Source: Aquilaria yunnanensis
Lineage: Eukaryota > Streptophyta > Magnoliopsida > Malvales > Thymelaeaceae
Direction: 5' to 3'
DNA length: 64,000 bases
Assembly: GCA_039654915.1 (NCBI GenBank)
Contig: CM077597.1
Location: forward strand, 61,036,001-61,100,000
Positions 11,356 to 23,186 of the stretch are shown here, in pieces (within the stretch, counting starts at the first letter, position 1; every line of letters starts with the position of its first letter). Below the pieces are notes generated by a model. It was not told where the DNA came from, did not search any database, and was given only the letters and a program-made list of their open reading frames with translations. A program made the translations under genes and the position numbers.

Positions 11356-12999
11356 GTATCAAAGTATGTGACTCACATGTAGGGAAGCTTAATGACCTTA
11401 GGTCAAAGGACTACATGTACATGATTACTTTGAGAATCACTTATGATACTCATATAGCAATCCATGTAGCATTCTCATGGTGGGTTAGTCTAATACACAA
11501 GTTCTCCAACTTCCACCCACATGTAGACTACATATCTTATATTAGTCTCCACATATGCTAGTTTTTACATATTATTGCAACCTACTCCATGATAATACTA
11601 GATCAGGGACATTTAAGGATATCATTATTCTAGGGTTATAATTATGTTTATTATGTTATGCAAAAACAAAACAACAAACATAATTACTAGATTAATGCCT
11701 TAATAAAATTTCATGCCTCAATGTCCAAAATACAATCATCTCATGATTGGCTTTTGGGCACAACACTAACAATTTCATCAAGAATCCTAGCTCAAAATCA
11801 CAAGGTTTGGCAAAAATTGAAGCTACCAGGGGTGCTTATGATATAGGAAGCTTGCTCCGAGAAGAATTTCATGTTTTTGGAGCTTGGGATCATGTTTCCT
11901 ACCATCCCCTATTTTTTATGTGAGGTAACTTGTGATTTCTTGGTGAATTCTTATTTATTACTTGATTGGGAGCTTGGGTTTTGATTAAAAGTTAGTAATT
12001 TTGAGTTTTGTGCCTTTTGTTTCTTGGAAATTGGAAGAACTTTGTGGAACCTTGGTTCTTGAGGAAGGGATGATTAATTCTTGCTTGTGAGTTAAAACTA
12101 AGGTGAGGGAGTTATGTTTTCAAGTTTGATTAATGCTATTGGAGTATGATTGCTTAATGAACTCAAGTAGTTTTGGAATTAGTGGGCTAGCTTGATCGTG
12201 GTGGACTACTAGTTTTATGGAGCTTGGAATGATGTTATAATGCATCATAGGAATGCTTAGGATAGTTGGTTGTGGTCTTTGCAACATGTTTTATAGGTAT
12301 GTGAAGTTTGAAGGCCATCCAAGCATGTTTAACATGCTTGGTAAGTCTTCAAAGGTTATAGCAGTGAAACTAGAAAATTCTGGGCACCGTGGGTATTGGT
12401 GACGCGTCACCTACAGCACAAAATGTTCACAGAATGTTGATAACTGCGGTGACATGTCATTAGAGTTATGATGGCTAAAATTTTCCAATTTTGCTAGAAG
12501 GTTCAACGGGAGGCTTAAGGGGGTTCTTAGGGTACCTAGGGGTCCAAGTATTCTGGGGGTACCCCGAGCCTTGAAAAACTCTTCCAAGACCTAAGAGTTT
12601 TCTTGGGTTTTTATGGTTACTTTCACCATAAGCAAGAAAACTAGTTAACAAGGGACCACAACTAGGTATCATTGGCTTGGGTGAAATGTTTAGTACCATC
12701 AAAGACCTAGCCATGCCATCGGGCTTGTGGTTGCAATGTAAAACCTTAGTGCACGTAATGGGTATTTATCGCCTAGTGGGTCTTTATGGCCTAGTTGGCA
12801 GTAGCCCCACCATAGTGCCCCTGTACAACATAAGGGAGTTTTAACTGGTGAATCATCATTGGTTAGGCTAGTAAGTTACGCTTGCTAGTAGGAAAGGCTC
12901 TACCTTATAGTTCAAGGACTAGGTAGACGAAAGGTCCCAAGGGACTGAGACATGCGTGCGTAAGTCTAGCCTCAGGCTGTATAAGCTCAAAGTAAATTA

Positions 13000-15900
13000 T
13001 GTTACCCACTCTGGGGTACTCCAGTTATGGTGCCAAACTTGTGCATTTAAAACTCCCAGGGTTAGTATGTTTTGTAGGCCATCAGAACAATAACCTTAAT
13101 GTTCACACCCAAGGCCCTCTTGGGCACTATGTAAATGCTTGTAGATTGGTTGAACCATTGCACACATATTCACATTTTATGCACACCATGGCAGCAAGGA
13201 AGGAAAACACTAGCACAAGTCTTAATCTTGGCTACCACACATTAGGTAATCTTGTTAAGCTTAAGTAACCAGCCATTGCACCTGAAACTTCCTTAAAAAA
13301 TTGTATTAGTCAAGCCATATACTCCCTTATTTTATTTGCTACATCATTAAGTAGAGACTTAAACCAAACCAGGGAATTTGGTTTTACATCAATAGCTGAT
13401 GCGAACCCCGATGGTATAAAGACCATGAAACGCACCCAAGATGTTTTTCAAGCTCCACAACACATCAAAGAGACTGGATTTGAAGACCCCCACCCCTAAT
13501 CAACCTGTGATTAGAAACAAGAAGTATAGAACTCCAAGAACACAAGCACACTTGTGCACCATGGCAGTCCGCCAAGAACCAAAGAGAAAACCTCTCCAAA
13601 GAGCAATATTATTTCGGCAATAATCTGTGTGTTTACATCCAGAATATGTGCCTTTATATAGGCCTAAACTAGGGTAAAAATCTGGGCAAAATTCGCAGCC
13701 CTAGTCACCTAGGAAACCTAGTTACAAAGGACTCAAGAAAACCTAGTCAAACTAGGACTCTAACACACTTTTAACACATGTTTAAGGTGTGCAGCAAATT
13801 CCTTTTATCCTAAATGACCTGAATCACTTCCATGGCCTAAATAACATCCTAAATAATGTAAATAAACAGGAAACTAAAATAAAATACGTTACAAAATAAG
13901 ATTGGCCATAAAAACCCCCAAATAGTCTTCTCAAGTGGTTCCTGCTGGTGTCTTCAACTTCAAGATGAAATTCGAACTTGATGCAGCCATGATTTCTCAA
14001 AATACAAAACATGAAAGTTGTAGATCTCACTCTTAGCTTTCAAATTACACCTGAATCACACAAAATGGACATCTAAAGCCAAAGATATGCCCAAAATACT
14101 GCAACTGCTTCTGAACTAGCGATAACTCGTAAATCGGGACTTTGAAGCTAAATTGGACCTCCTTATCGTGCAAAATTAGTTTCATGTTCAGAACATCGCC
14201 AATCTATCAACATCCGAGCTTGAAGTGCACTAGTGAGCTCCTTAGCCTTCTTCCTTGTCAATGGTCCACTAGTTAACTTCAATGGATCATTTTCATCCTT
14301 AGTTGTCCGTTCTTTGATCGTATCAATAGCCCACCTATGGACCAAGTTATAGATTTTTTAAGTTGGTTACAAAATTCTGACCAAATGAATGGTAACTTAG
14401 CTAAATTTGCAACGTCATAACCTTTTCTAAAGGGCTCCAAATACAGAAATTCAAAATCCCAATTAAACCTATAGATGTGCTCTAGGTGTGGCCAAAATTT
14501 CATTCCAAGATTCATTCTACAGAAGGAGATATACAAATTTGAGTGCAGTGTCAAAATTCTGTCCACTTTATGACCATTATGCCCATACAAAATTTCATAA
14601 GTGTGCAAACACTTCATTCACAAGGGGTAAGCCATCCAAGGCTATCCCACACAAATTTAATATACATAGGAATTACATTCTCTTACATCTAGAAACTTTA
14701 TGTGACCAAAATAGAATTTACAAACAAGCAGCCTATCATTCACACTTAGACAGCTTGTGCACCACATTCACATACATAGCAAAACAATCCTCAAATGTTC
14801 ACATACTTGTTTCAAATTTACATGTATTACATGCACATGCATTCATGCACTACATAATGGCCTTAACTCAGCTAAAATAAAAACCCAAGTCACAAGGGAG
14901 ATTTATACACAATGTACTCCAGAAACAGGATGCTGGACAGATGCTACGTAACCCAGTAAGAACCACCACTAAAAATACAAAATGTGCTCCTAAAATCACC
15001 AAAATTTACAGATAATAACTAGACACATGGGCGTTCATGTAACTTAAATTTCAGATCAAAATTTGAACAAAAAAGGTAGTTTGAATGTGATCTTTTTGCT
15101 GGACCTGAAATGGGCAGATTTGAGGGGAGGTAAGTTTCATGGAGAAACTTAGTAAGGAGAACACTTTAACACTAAGGTAATGTAACCTTTAGCAATCACC
15201 TAAATCCAAAGACACTAATACACAAGAAAACACAATGCATATATCCAACATAGAGCATTCAAATGCGGCAACCAAACACAAACATCAAACACGTGAAATG
15301 CGGCAGCAACAATATGTATTGGTTAGTCCATAAAACATGTAATAAACACAAGTAAATCACTATGGTAGCCCTCCTAAAGCATAAGCTTGCTCTTAGGAGA
15401 CTTTTAACACTAGTTAGTACTAACTTTGGGCTCTAGAAACCCTTAAATTCGCTGTCATCACTGTGTACTTCACACTAGTTGACAAAACCTTCACTAAGTG
15501 CACTCCCCTCACTAAGCTTGGCTCATCAAGTACTTGGCTCTGTTCCAAACTTAGCCCTCACTCCATGGATGTTTGAATAATACAGTAAACATTCCATGAG
15601 AGAAAGAGAACTCCTTACCTTGATGGGTATGCTAAAATTTGAGCTTGATGCTTGGTGCACACAAGAAATAGTACTAGTTGGCTTCCAATTGCTCTTTCTT
15701 GATTTCAATTGCAACTAATTGCCAGCTTGGAGGTATGGTGGCTATGGAGGAAGTGTGGAGAGGGTGGGCTACTGGATGAGGCCAAAAATGGGAGAAGAAA
15801 AGATAAGTTTGGCTACTTAAATTAGCTTAGGTGCACTAAACACCCTTAACTAGCTTAACCATGTCTTATGTCATTTTCCTTGCTACAAGATCATGGATTC

Positions 15901-16408
15901 TTAAGCTTAATCACTTGGCCCACATTTGACCATCCTTATCTTGCTTTGGCTGCTTTTTCTTGAGTGGGATAACTCCATAATTCTTCCATTTGACTTAAGT
16001 CATAAGCATAAACAACCAAAGGCTTACACTAGAACACTTAAGTCCTTAAAGCCCTTTATACTTTTCTTTGTCCACAATTGTCTTCCATAAGCATTTTGGT
16101 CCTCCAATAGCACTTTCATACCATTCATATCCTTCCCATAACTTTCCAAAGCTCTTTCTTGAGAGTTTTGCAATTAAGAACCCAAATTTCCAAAACCTTA
16201 CAAAAAGTCCATAGGTTACTTGAGAAACAAGCAATCCATAAGGCTTTTTTTGGGGGCCAAGTTACCAACTTAAAACACTTTTAAGGAGGTGTTGATCATG
16301 CCTTTTACCCCTTACACTTCAATCACTATGGTAAGAATTACACAATATAATGGTTTTTTACCATTATGCCATACTTTGTAATTCTCCCATTTTTGTGAGG
16401 TGGTAACA
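13000..16408 (-). mobile_element. LTR-type element D (3.4 kb), probably a large solo LTR
   Basis: The ends are inverted (TGTTACC at 13000, GGTAACA at 16408) and flanked by the exact TSD AATTA (12995-12999, 16409-16413), inside the Tekay-like 3' LTR. In minus orientation a TATA-like box (TATATAAAGG) lies at 13651-13660. Near 14345-14163 the minus strand holds a remnant of a polyprotein tail (DPLKLTSGPLTRKKAKELTS). I see no second copy of either end inside, so two separate LTRs are not evident. It may be a solo LTR that includes a captured coding tail, or an internally rearranged non-autonomous element. The part from 13385 to 14345 matches 1200-2190 of the window in inverse orientation. Confidence 0.65.
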
Positions 16409-17145
16409 AATTACATATGTTCACATATGTGTTGTCCTTAGTAACTTTTCTTATAGGTGAAGTGAATACCTTTACTGAGAATTCTAAATTTTCACTTCCT
16501 ATTTCTGTTGTGTAGTTTCTGACATTGTTGGGCCGGATAACCACTAAAGGTTGTCACGGTAGTTTGTTGTTGCAGGTATTTTGCTTGAGAATCTTTATGA
16601 TTCTAGTCTACTTAGGTTACTTGTTGGTTAAGTAACAGTGCTAACTATAATGTTTTTCTTGGCCGCAAAGCCTAGTAGCATGTGGACAGGACTTTTGTGA
16701 CTCACCGCTAGGACCTACGTCCAAGGTGGGAGTTAGTTTAAGAAGATCTCAGTTGAGGCTTGTATGTATAGTACTCCTAGTTGCCTCCCTTGTCTATGAT
16801 GAAGTCCTAGACTCTAGGGTTCCTCTTGGGTGGGGAGCATTATTCTACTTTATGTTGAATGCTCTCACACGATTGTTATGTGTAGTATTAACCAAATAAA
16901 TGTTGATTTTGTATGCTTTGGCTATTTGACCTTGTTTTCTATGGAAGTATCTTGGCCAAGTGAATGCTTTTATGAATTTATTTTAGTCCAAGTCAAAGCA
17001 TAAGAGCATGCATCCTACATATTCTAGTTTAATCAACTAGTTTCATGGATTTTTAATCTGTGCACATATCCAGCTAGCCAATTGGAACCACCGTGACACC
17101 AATTCCCACAGGCTTCCTGGGCAAGGGCCAAGGATGGCCATGTCA

Positions 17146-17700
17146 AAAGCACAATGTATTTCTATGCTTATTAGTATGTGTAGGTAGAAGGCCATAACAC
17201 TTCTTGTTACCAACCTTGGGCCAGAGCCTAAGCCACTATTCTTAATAATATTCTCTGATGGTTTCTCATTCTTTGTGTTCAACATCAAATATCTAAAGGG
17301 ATTTCTTTATCAATAGTTGGTTGACCACAAAATTCTAAATGAAAACTACCTTGATTTAATCAAAGGAGAAGATCCCTCTAGATAGATGGTAAGGTCATGT
17401 ACAAATTGGAGACTACACCTATAAAAAATGATCTAGAATAGCTTGTAGATAGTTAGGTCATCGGTGCCCTTTAACATCATAGTTCTTCTATATCTATGGA
17501 TCCCCATATCCATTGGATAGGTCCAGGTACAATAACATGAAGCTAGGGGGAATAGGAGCATCCATCACTTTTTTAAACAAGTGAATGTTCTCCCCATACT
17601 CCTCTACTAGACAAGTTGGACCATAAATTCTTACTACCCACCTAGCTCTCAATCTTGTTGAAGGTTTTAAGGACAAGTTGCATCTCAAAAACTCCAAGAG
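17146..17700 (-). pseudogene. gag fragment of a TAT-like Ty3/gypsy element
   Basis: The minus strand reads, with stops and frame changes, VMDAPIPPSFMLLYLDLSNG then GYGDP near 17590-17510. After that comes KGVVSNLYMTLPSI (about 17425-17380) and a piece like NTKNEKPSENI near 17280-17250. The order matches the capsid region of TAT-lineage gag (xAPIPxxFxxPxLxxYxGxxDP, then GxAxxWYxxLPxxSI). It is short, with no LTRs recognised next to it. It forms the old background into which neighbours inserted. Assignment is from pattern only. Confidence 0.45.
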
Positions 17701-18421
17701 AATTTTCTTTACCTAGCAAGGTATTATAGGAAATGAATCTCTATCATGTCAGGCTACTTGGTTACTTAGGTTTGTACTTTGGGGATCTGTAAAGATAGCT
17801 ATTTTTTCTTCTAGCCAATTTTTGATTTCCTTCATAAAGGACTTCAGATGTTTTTGGAAATAACCTTTTGGTCAGAATCTATGGACTAGTTATTTCAACC
17901 ATGCTTCTCTATGCTTGCTATCCACCATAGTAAGCATAGAGAGGCACAATTGAGATAGATGATGCCATATGATAGAGCTAGCCCACTAAGTTGATGGCTA
18001 GAAGGAAATCAAGGAGAAGGGAGGCTTGGTTTATGGGTGTGATAGAAATTATCTAGCAGTCAAGTCAATTATTTACCTTTTTCTGAGCTTCCACTATATA
18101 GATCTTAGCCTCTTTTTTTATACCAAGTAACTTAGCATATTACATAATTAAGTGTAATATTCCTCATCATTACCTTTTGTCTGTTAGTGTAATGACCTTT
18201 ATCTTATGGCTTAACAACTATGTGAGATCGTGGTCCAAGTACTAGAACTGGGCACAGATACCTCAACAATACACTTATACAATAGATGGGATGAGAAAGA
18301 TATTGACAAGCTTTGCCCATAATTCCCTTGCCAAGCTTTACCCACAATTCTCTTGCCAAACCCACATTTGTTACTGGCACCGGTTAATTTCCCCTACTTT
18401 GACACTTACTTATAGACACGA
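17701..18421. other. No gene recognised; hairpin and short duplication
   Basis: No ORF resembling a known family is seen. A strong inverted repeat lies at 17907-17941, and a 25-bp direct duplication (AAGCTTTGCCCATAATTCCC and its near copy) lies at about 18315-18360. The stretch is the left flank of the copia element. Confidence 0.5.
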
Positions 18422-18622
18422 TGTTAATTCTGGTCTCAACCATATATTTTATTCATGAAGGAGTTGCCTTACTTATACAACAAGTCACCTAGCTATATAA
18501 GATGCCTAAACCTAGCACAAGACTATCACAAGTAGTGTAAGTATATCCTAAGCCTGTCATTGAGGATAAAGATAACAAGAAAGTATAAGAGTATATAGAA
18601 ATCCTCTAACAATCTGCTAACA
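18422..18622 (-). repeat. 3' LTR of the copia element
   Basis: 201 bp, matching the 5' LTR at 31544-31795 over most of its length. The 5' LTR has about 50 extra bases (around 31622-31680) absent here, either an insertion there or a deletion here. The LTR is bounded on the inner side by the purine tract at 18623-18631. Confidence 0.8.
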
Positions 18623-18651
18623 CCCTTCCTTAAGTTGAAGCATGTAACTTT

Positions 18652-19286
18652 TGAGAGTCGAATGGCTAGCACCCCAACTTATTGCCGAACAACTTGCATA
18701 ACCGAAGATGGTCCCTTTCATCAAAATGATCTGAAGAGGGTCTCTATCGGGAAAACTAGTAAAGGAGCACCTTTGGACCAGGAGTACTAACCTTATCCCA
18801 AAAAAGGTTGTCCAAACGCCTGACCCTCTTTAGCCATATTGACACATGGCACTCGGGACCACCCGTGAGGCAGTTATCACCTCACCCTCTAAATCATGTC
18901 AGAGCATCATTACGCTTACTCGTATAGCCGAGCTAGAATGGATCATTCCTTGGGGAGCAAGGAGCTCAAACCCATTTGTCAAGCCATACACATGTTCAAC
19001 TCTCCTCGTGCCGAGCTCAACAACCTCCCGGTTCTCCCCCTCTATAAATACTCCTTGGAGCCCTTTCAAGTAAGGGATCCAAAACCCCACTCTACATCCT
19101 TGCATCCTTTTTAAAAATCCTACGTCTAACTTAGGCATCGGAGGCTCCCCCTCTCGAAAAATATTTTAGGGAACACCCTTTAGATTTCTTCTTCCTTTGT
19201 TTTGCAAAGCTCCCTCCCTCTAGTGTCTTCATTTGCATATGCTACTATAGTACCAATGTCCTACATAGAAGATGTCCTCTAGCATT
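18652..19286 (+). repeat. 5' LTR of TAT1
   Basis: It pairs with 25375-26010. It includes a TATA-like CTATAAATAC near 19042 and ends at CTAGCATT. The two LTRs differ at many scattered positions, indicating considerable age. Confidence 0.8.
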
Positions 19287-19499
19287 ATTTTGAACAATTT
19301 TTTGGAACCCAGTCCCTTGTTATAGTCTTACAGACACATCGCTTTAAGGATAATGGGATTCAGAACCCCTAGTCCATGACAAAGCCTAGAAATACTACCA
19401 GAGCACCTCCTCCCCTTCCTCTAGAAGCCTCACAGCTAGTAGAGTAATGACCTCTGATGGTCACCATGGGTTTCCTATGCAAGTTTTAGTGCTCCATAA

Positions 19500-20480
19500 T
19501 GGCTGAGGTGAGTCAACACTTGGACCAAAGTCTAGCTCATGCAAAGCCCGCAAGCCAAACAACTCCTCCTAAGAAGCCTGATAATATGGGCAACAAATCA
19601 CCTTGTCAAAGCACCACTAACCCCAATTTACACACTGATTCCTCAATCTAGGAGATTCCTTTTTGAAGAAAAAAATGGGGAAGAGCTCATATCCCAAGGA
19701 ATCACACTTTTTGTGCCAAAGAAGCCCCATTCTCCTAGAAAAAAGCTTTTTTCGACACCAGCAAACTACATGAAAGACTGGATCGAGTGGAAAGGTGGTT
19801 GTCTCAAAGACCAATAAAGTCATGGCTTTTAGAAGTCTCTATGGGTGAAAAGTCCTCGTTATCCATCACATAGCTGAAGCACCAATGCCAACTGACTTTT
19901 GGATGCCAAGGCTAGAAAACCATAATGGCAAATGTAATCTCCAAGTGCACCTAAAAAAATACCAGAGAAGCACGACGTTATATGGCACCGATGATGCTGC
20001 CTTTTACAAATGCTTTAAAGCGACATTCTCAAGACCCGCTACTACTTAGTACAATTCTTTAGTGTCAAGGTCTATTTCAAGATTCAAGGAGCTTTCCATA
20101 GCCTTCACCCAACAGTTTACTGGAAGCCGCCAAACAGTGAAGAAGCCCATTTAAATGTTTGACATAACAAGAAAATCAGAAAAACCATTCGGGATTATGT
20201 CTAAAGTTTCAATAGGGAAGCCCTAAGCATCCTAGATTTTTTACCAAAAATCTAGATTCTAGCTATGAGTAGAAGCCTCAAAAGGGACTCCTATTTGTTC
20301 TATGAATTTTCAAAGGACCCCCTTGAAACCTTGGGCAAATTTTATAGAAGAGCCAAGCAGCATATGACTGCTGAAGAACTTCGAATGGGTGGGCTGAAGT
20401 ATGATAGCCAGAGCACCGAAGCCCACCTAACCCAACCTCAGTATTATGGGGAGGGGAGCAACCGACATCGAAAAAACTAA
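19500..20480 (+). pseudogene. gag remnant of TAT1
   Basis: The recognisable part is near 20265-20400, with a TAT-type capsid end containing LETLGKFYRRAKQHMTAEE. Upstream open pieces at 19539-19817 are in other frames and hold no clear motif. Frame changes prevent a continuous product. Position directly before the protease agrees with gag. Confidence 0.55.
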
Positions 20481-20806
20481 AAGAAGCCTCTAACCTTTAC
20501 TCCTTTAAACACTACATGGTAAAACATTTTGATGGCTCTCAAAAAGAAAGAAGTAACGATTGAGCGATCGAGGGCCATTGTCTCAGACAACAACAAAACT
20601 ATGAAGAATTACTACCAATTCATCGAGATCATGGTCACGACATTAAAGACTGCTTCCAGCTCAAAAAATATATAGAGTCCATGATCAAACAAGGGCAACT
20701 TCAGCACTACCTTTTTCTCCTATCTCCAAAACCACCTAATAAAAGAGATGATGAAAAAAGGGAAAAAAGATGAAGAGTATGACTTTGATAGGTGTTGAAC
20801 TAATAG

Positions 20807-21397
20807 ATGCTCCTGAAGACAGCCCCCTCCACTGGCGGGGTAATTCAAAGCATTACCACTGGTATACCCTCAATAGGAAGGAAAAGAAAGGAGCATGAAA
20901 TCACCCTGATGGACTTTGATAGCCCCATGAACAACCTAATTCATCATGATGGGTCCTCGGTTAAATTTCCCCACGATGATCCCTTACTGATCATGGACTA
21001 TATCAAAAATTGGGACGTAAAGAGGGTCCTATGCGATGATGGCTGAAATGATGATGTCATGTTTGCTCGCCTACTACAATATCTGGGAATTCCTCAAGAT
21101 AAGCTCAAGCCAATGACATCTCCTACATTTGGCATAGGACCAGGGCAGCTCCCTGTCCTTAGATGGATCGACTTGCTGTTAATGCTAAAAGGGACATTGG
21201 TTAAGAATGGATCTAAACTTTTCACTTCCACCATGATAGGGTTTATAGTTATTGACGTCCCTTCTCCATATAATGCCATCCTTAGTAAGCAGGTGCTAGT
21301 TAATCTACACATGAGATCGGATGTAAAGTACCTAACCTTGACCTCCATAATAGCCAAATGGGATGCTAAAATCTACATCAATCAAATAAAAGTCTAA
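20807..21397 (+). pseudogene. Protease region remnant of TAT1
   Basis: Two frames join across a stop: VLCDDG (about 21027-21045) is the active-site neighbourhood, and the later family motif appears as VPSPYNAILSKQVLVNLHM (about 21259-21316). TAT-lineage proteases have VDDGSSAD here and YNxILGRxxL later, so the family is clear. The stop directly after DDG and the lost ILGR glycine show decay. Confidence 0.6.
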
Positions 21398-21639
21398 AAG
21401 GTGTTTGTTAAGGCTAGAAACCCCCCTCCAAAATTTATACTCAGGCTATAGAAGGAATTTGGTCAAAGGAGGATGACCTCCTGAAGGATCGCAAGAATGG
21501 AGAAGAGAAAGTAAAAACTGAAGATCTAGAATTGATTCTTGGTCAAAGTACTTAAGTGGAAAAAACATACTATAAGATGAAAAAGCAAACCTTGTAGCTT
21601 TTCTTCTTTCAAATAAAGACTTATTTGCATGCTCGCTGA

Positions 21640-23186
21640 AGGACATGCCCAAAATAAATCTGGATATAATTCAACACAGTTTTAGAATGAGTCGTGATGC
21701 TAAGCCTATTCAGCAAAAGTAAAGTGACATTACTCGAAACAAAAGGGACTTTGTCAAGAAATAGATATAATGACTCCTAGAGGTTGGTGTAATTAGAGAA
21801 GTAAAATATCCAAACTGGCTCAACAATATCAACATATAAACCAAAGAAGGAAGTGATTAACTTTGGATGTGCAAAGGCTTTTTAAAAGTGAATGACGCTA
21901 GCCCGAAGGACTCATACCCTTTGCCTTCAAATGATAGGCTTGTACACTTTACAGCCGAATATGGTTTGCTGAGTTTCTTGGATGCCTTTAGCAGATATCA
22001 TCAAATTCAGATGCACTCAGCCAATGAAGAAAAAATATCCTTCATCACTGATCAAGGGACCTTCTACTACATCTGAATGCTTTTTAGAATAAAAAACATC
22101 AAGCCAACTTACCAATGCCTTATGGACAAAGTATTTTTTGAACAAATTGGGTGGAACATGGAAGTTTATGTGGATGATATGATCATTAAGACCAAATTGC
22201 CAAATGATCATATCGGTGACCTAAAGGAAACTTTCCAATAGCTCGAAAAATTTGGCATTCGGTTGAACCCAGAGAAATGTGTGTTTGGCGTTAAGGATGG
22301 CAAATTCCTCGGCTTCATGGTTTCTGATTGAGGAATCAATACTAATCTCGAGAAGGTTAAAAACTTGCTTGACACTCGGACGCTAAAGACACTTAAATAT
22401 ATACAAAGAATTATGGGCAAAATAACTACGCTTAGTAGGTTTATCATGCTATGAAAACCGATGACGGCCCTTCTTCAAGGTGTTAGCCAAGGCCCCTAAA
22501 GAAGTGTCCGATAGAGACAAGGGCAAATCTTTATGGAATAAAAAATGCCAAGAAGCATGGAACAACTTGAAACAGTGCTTAGCACAGTTGCCCACACTTT
22601 GGAAACTGAAGGAGGGTGAACCCCTTATAGTTTACATTTTTGTCAGTGAAAAAGCGAGAAGCTTAGTTTTGGTCAGAGAGGAAGAAAATGGGGAACAATG
22701 GCCTATGTATTATGTAAGCAAATCCCTACATGGTGCCGAAGTATGATACCCAATCTTACAGAAGGCTATTTACTCCTTAGTCTTGACAGGAAGGCAACTT
22801 CAACCTTACTTCACAGGTCACACTATAATCATTTGAAGTAGCTTACCTTTGAAAGATGTCGTAAAAAGGCTTGACCATTCTGGGTGATTGTCCAAATGGT
22901 GCATAGATCTCAGAGAATATGATATTGTTTATGAGCTAAGAAAGGCCAAACTAGTAGACTTCATTACCAAACTTCCTGAGAATCTAGAAGCAAGTATGGA
23001 ACCTCCCGAAGTAAAAGACCCACAGTAGTCACTCTTCATGATGGGGCATTTGGTTCCAAACACTGAGGAGCAAAGATTATTCTTTGTGGCCCAAAAGGGT
23101 TACAAACAATGTGGTCGAGGATGAGGCCCTGATAGCTATGCTTGAATTACCCTGGAGAGTTGGAATTAGGTCCCTATGTGCTTGTA
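21640..23186 (+). pseudogene. RT, RNase H and partial second RNase H of TAT1
   Basis: RT motifs: MCKGFLKVNDASPKDSYPLP (about 21867), LLSFLDAFSRYHQIQM (about 21968-22015) and the catalytic YVDD at 22167-22178. LNPEKCVFGVKDGKFLGFMV follows at about 22265-22325. The first RNase H runs from about 22480 (EAWNNLKQCL, YYVSKSLHGAEV). A TAT-type linker then leads to VTNNVVEDEALIA (about 23099-23137) of the extra RNase H, which breaks off at 23186. Stops at 22074 and 22330 are clear. Missing downstream: rest of the extra RNase H and the whole integrase. Confidence 0.75.

Larger units (their letters stand above)
7520..11771 (-). mobile_element. Solo LTR family B (copy B1), split by two nested LTRs
   Basis: In reverse orientation it starts at 11771 (TGTTAGTGTTGTGCCC) and ends at 7520 (CCCTATA). 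The TSD is ATTTC on both sides (7515-7519, 11772-11776). Removing the family C (8226-9620) and family A (9940-11355) insertions leaves about 1,431 bp. Family B is a diverged sister of family A: the order of motifs is the same throughout, with scattered substitutions. No internal retroelement region is present, so LTR-LTR recombination is inferred. Confidence 0.85.
2190..17145 (+). mobile_element. Decayed Ty3/gypsy element, chromovirus (Tekay/Del-like), with nested insertions
   Basis: The element has a truncated 5' LTR (about 2190-3362), a tRNA-Met-type primer site, a gag-PR-RT-RNaseH-IN-chromodomain order on the plus strand, a polypurine tract at 7151-7164 and a 3' LTR from 7165 to 17145. The 3' LTR is expanded to about 10 kb by insertions: a family B solo LTR (7520-11771) and element D (13000-16408). 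Subtracting these gives an LTR of about 2.3 kb. All coding parts have stops and frameshifts, and the protease-RT linker is deleted, so it is a dead copy. Lineage is inferred from the C-terminal chromodomain-like segment and LTR length. No full TSD can be checked because the 5' end is missing. Confidence 0.8.
7165..17145 (+). repeat. 3' LTR of the Tekay-like element, split by two insertions
   Basis: The LTR is in three pieces: 7165-7519, 11777-12999 and 16414-17145. Its end GTCA at 17145 matches the 5' LTR end. The first gap is a family B solo LTR with TSD ATTTC (7515-7519 and 11772-11776). The second gap is element D with TSD AATTA (12995-12999 and 16409-16413). Exact target duplications show both were clean insertions into a pre-existing LTR. 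Net length is about 2.3 kb. Confidence 0.8.

Noticed and set aside
18417..18421. CACGA as an exact TSD of the copia element
   Set aside because: The right flank is CACAG, so the match is imperfect; mentioned only as a possible decayed TSD.
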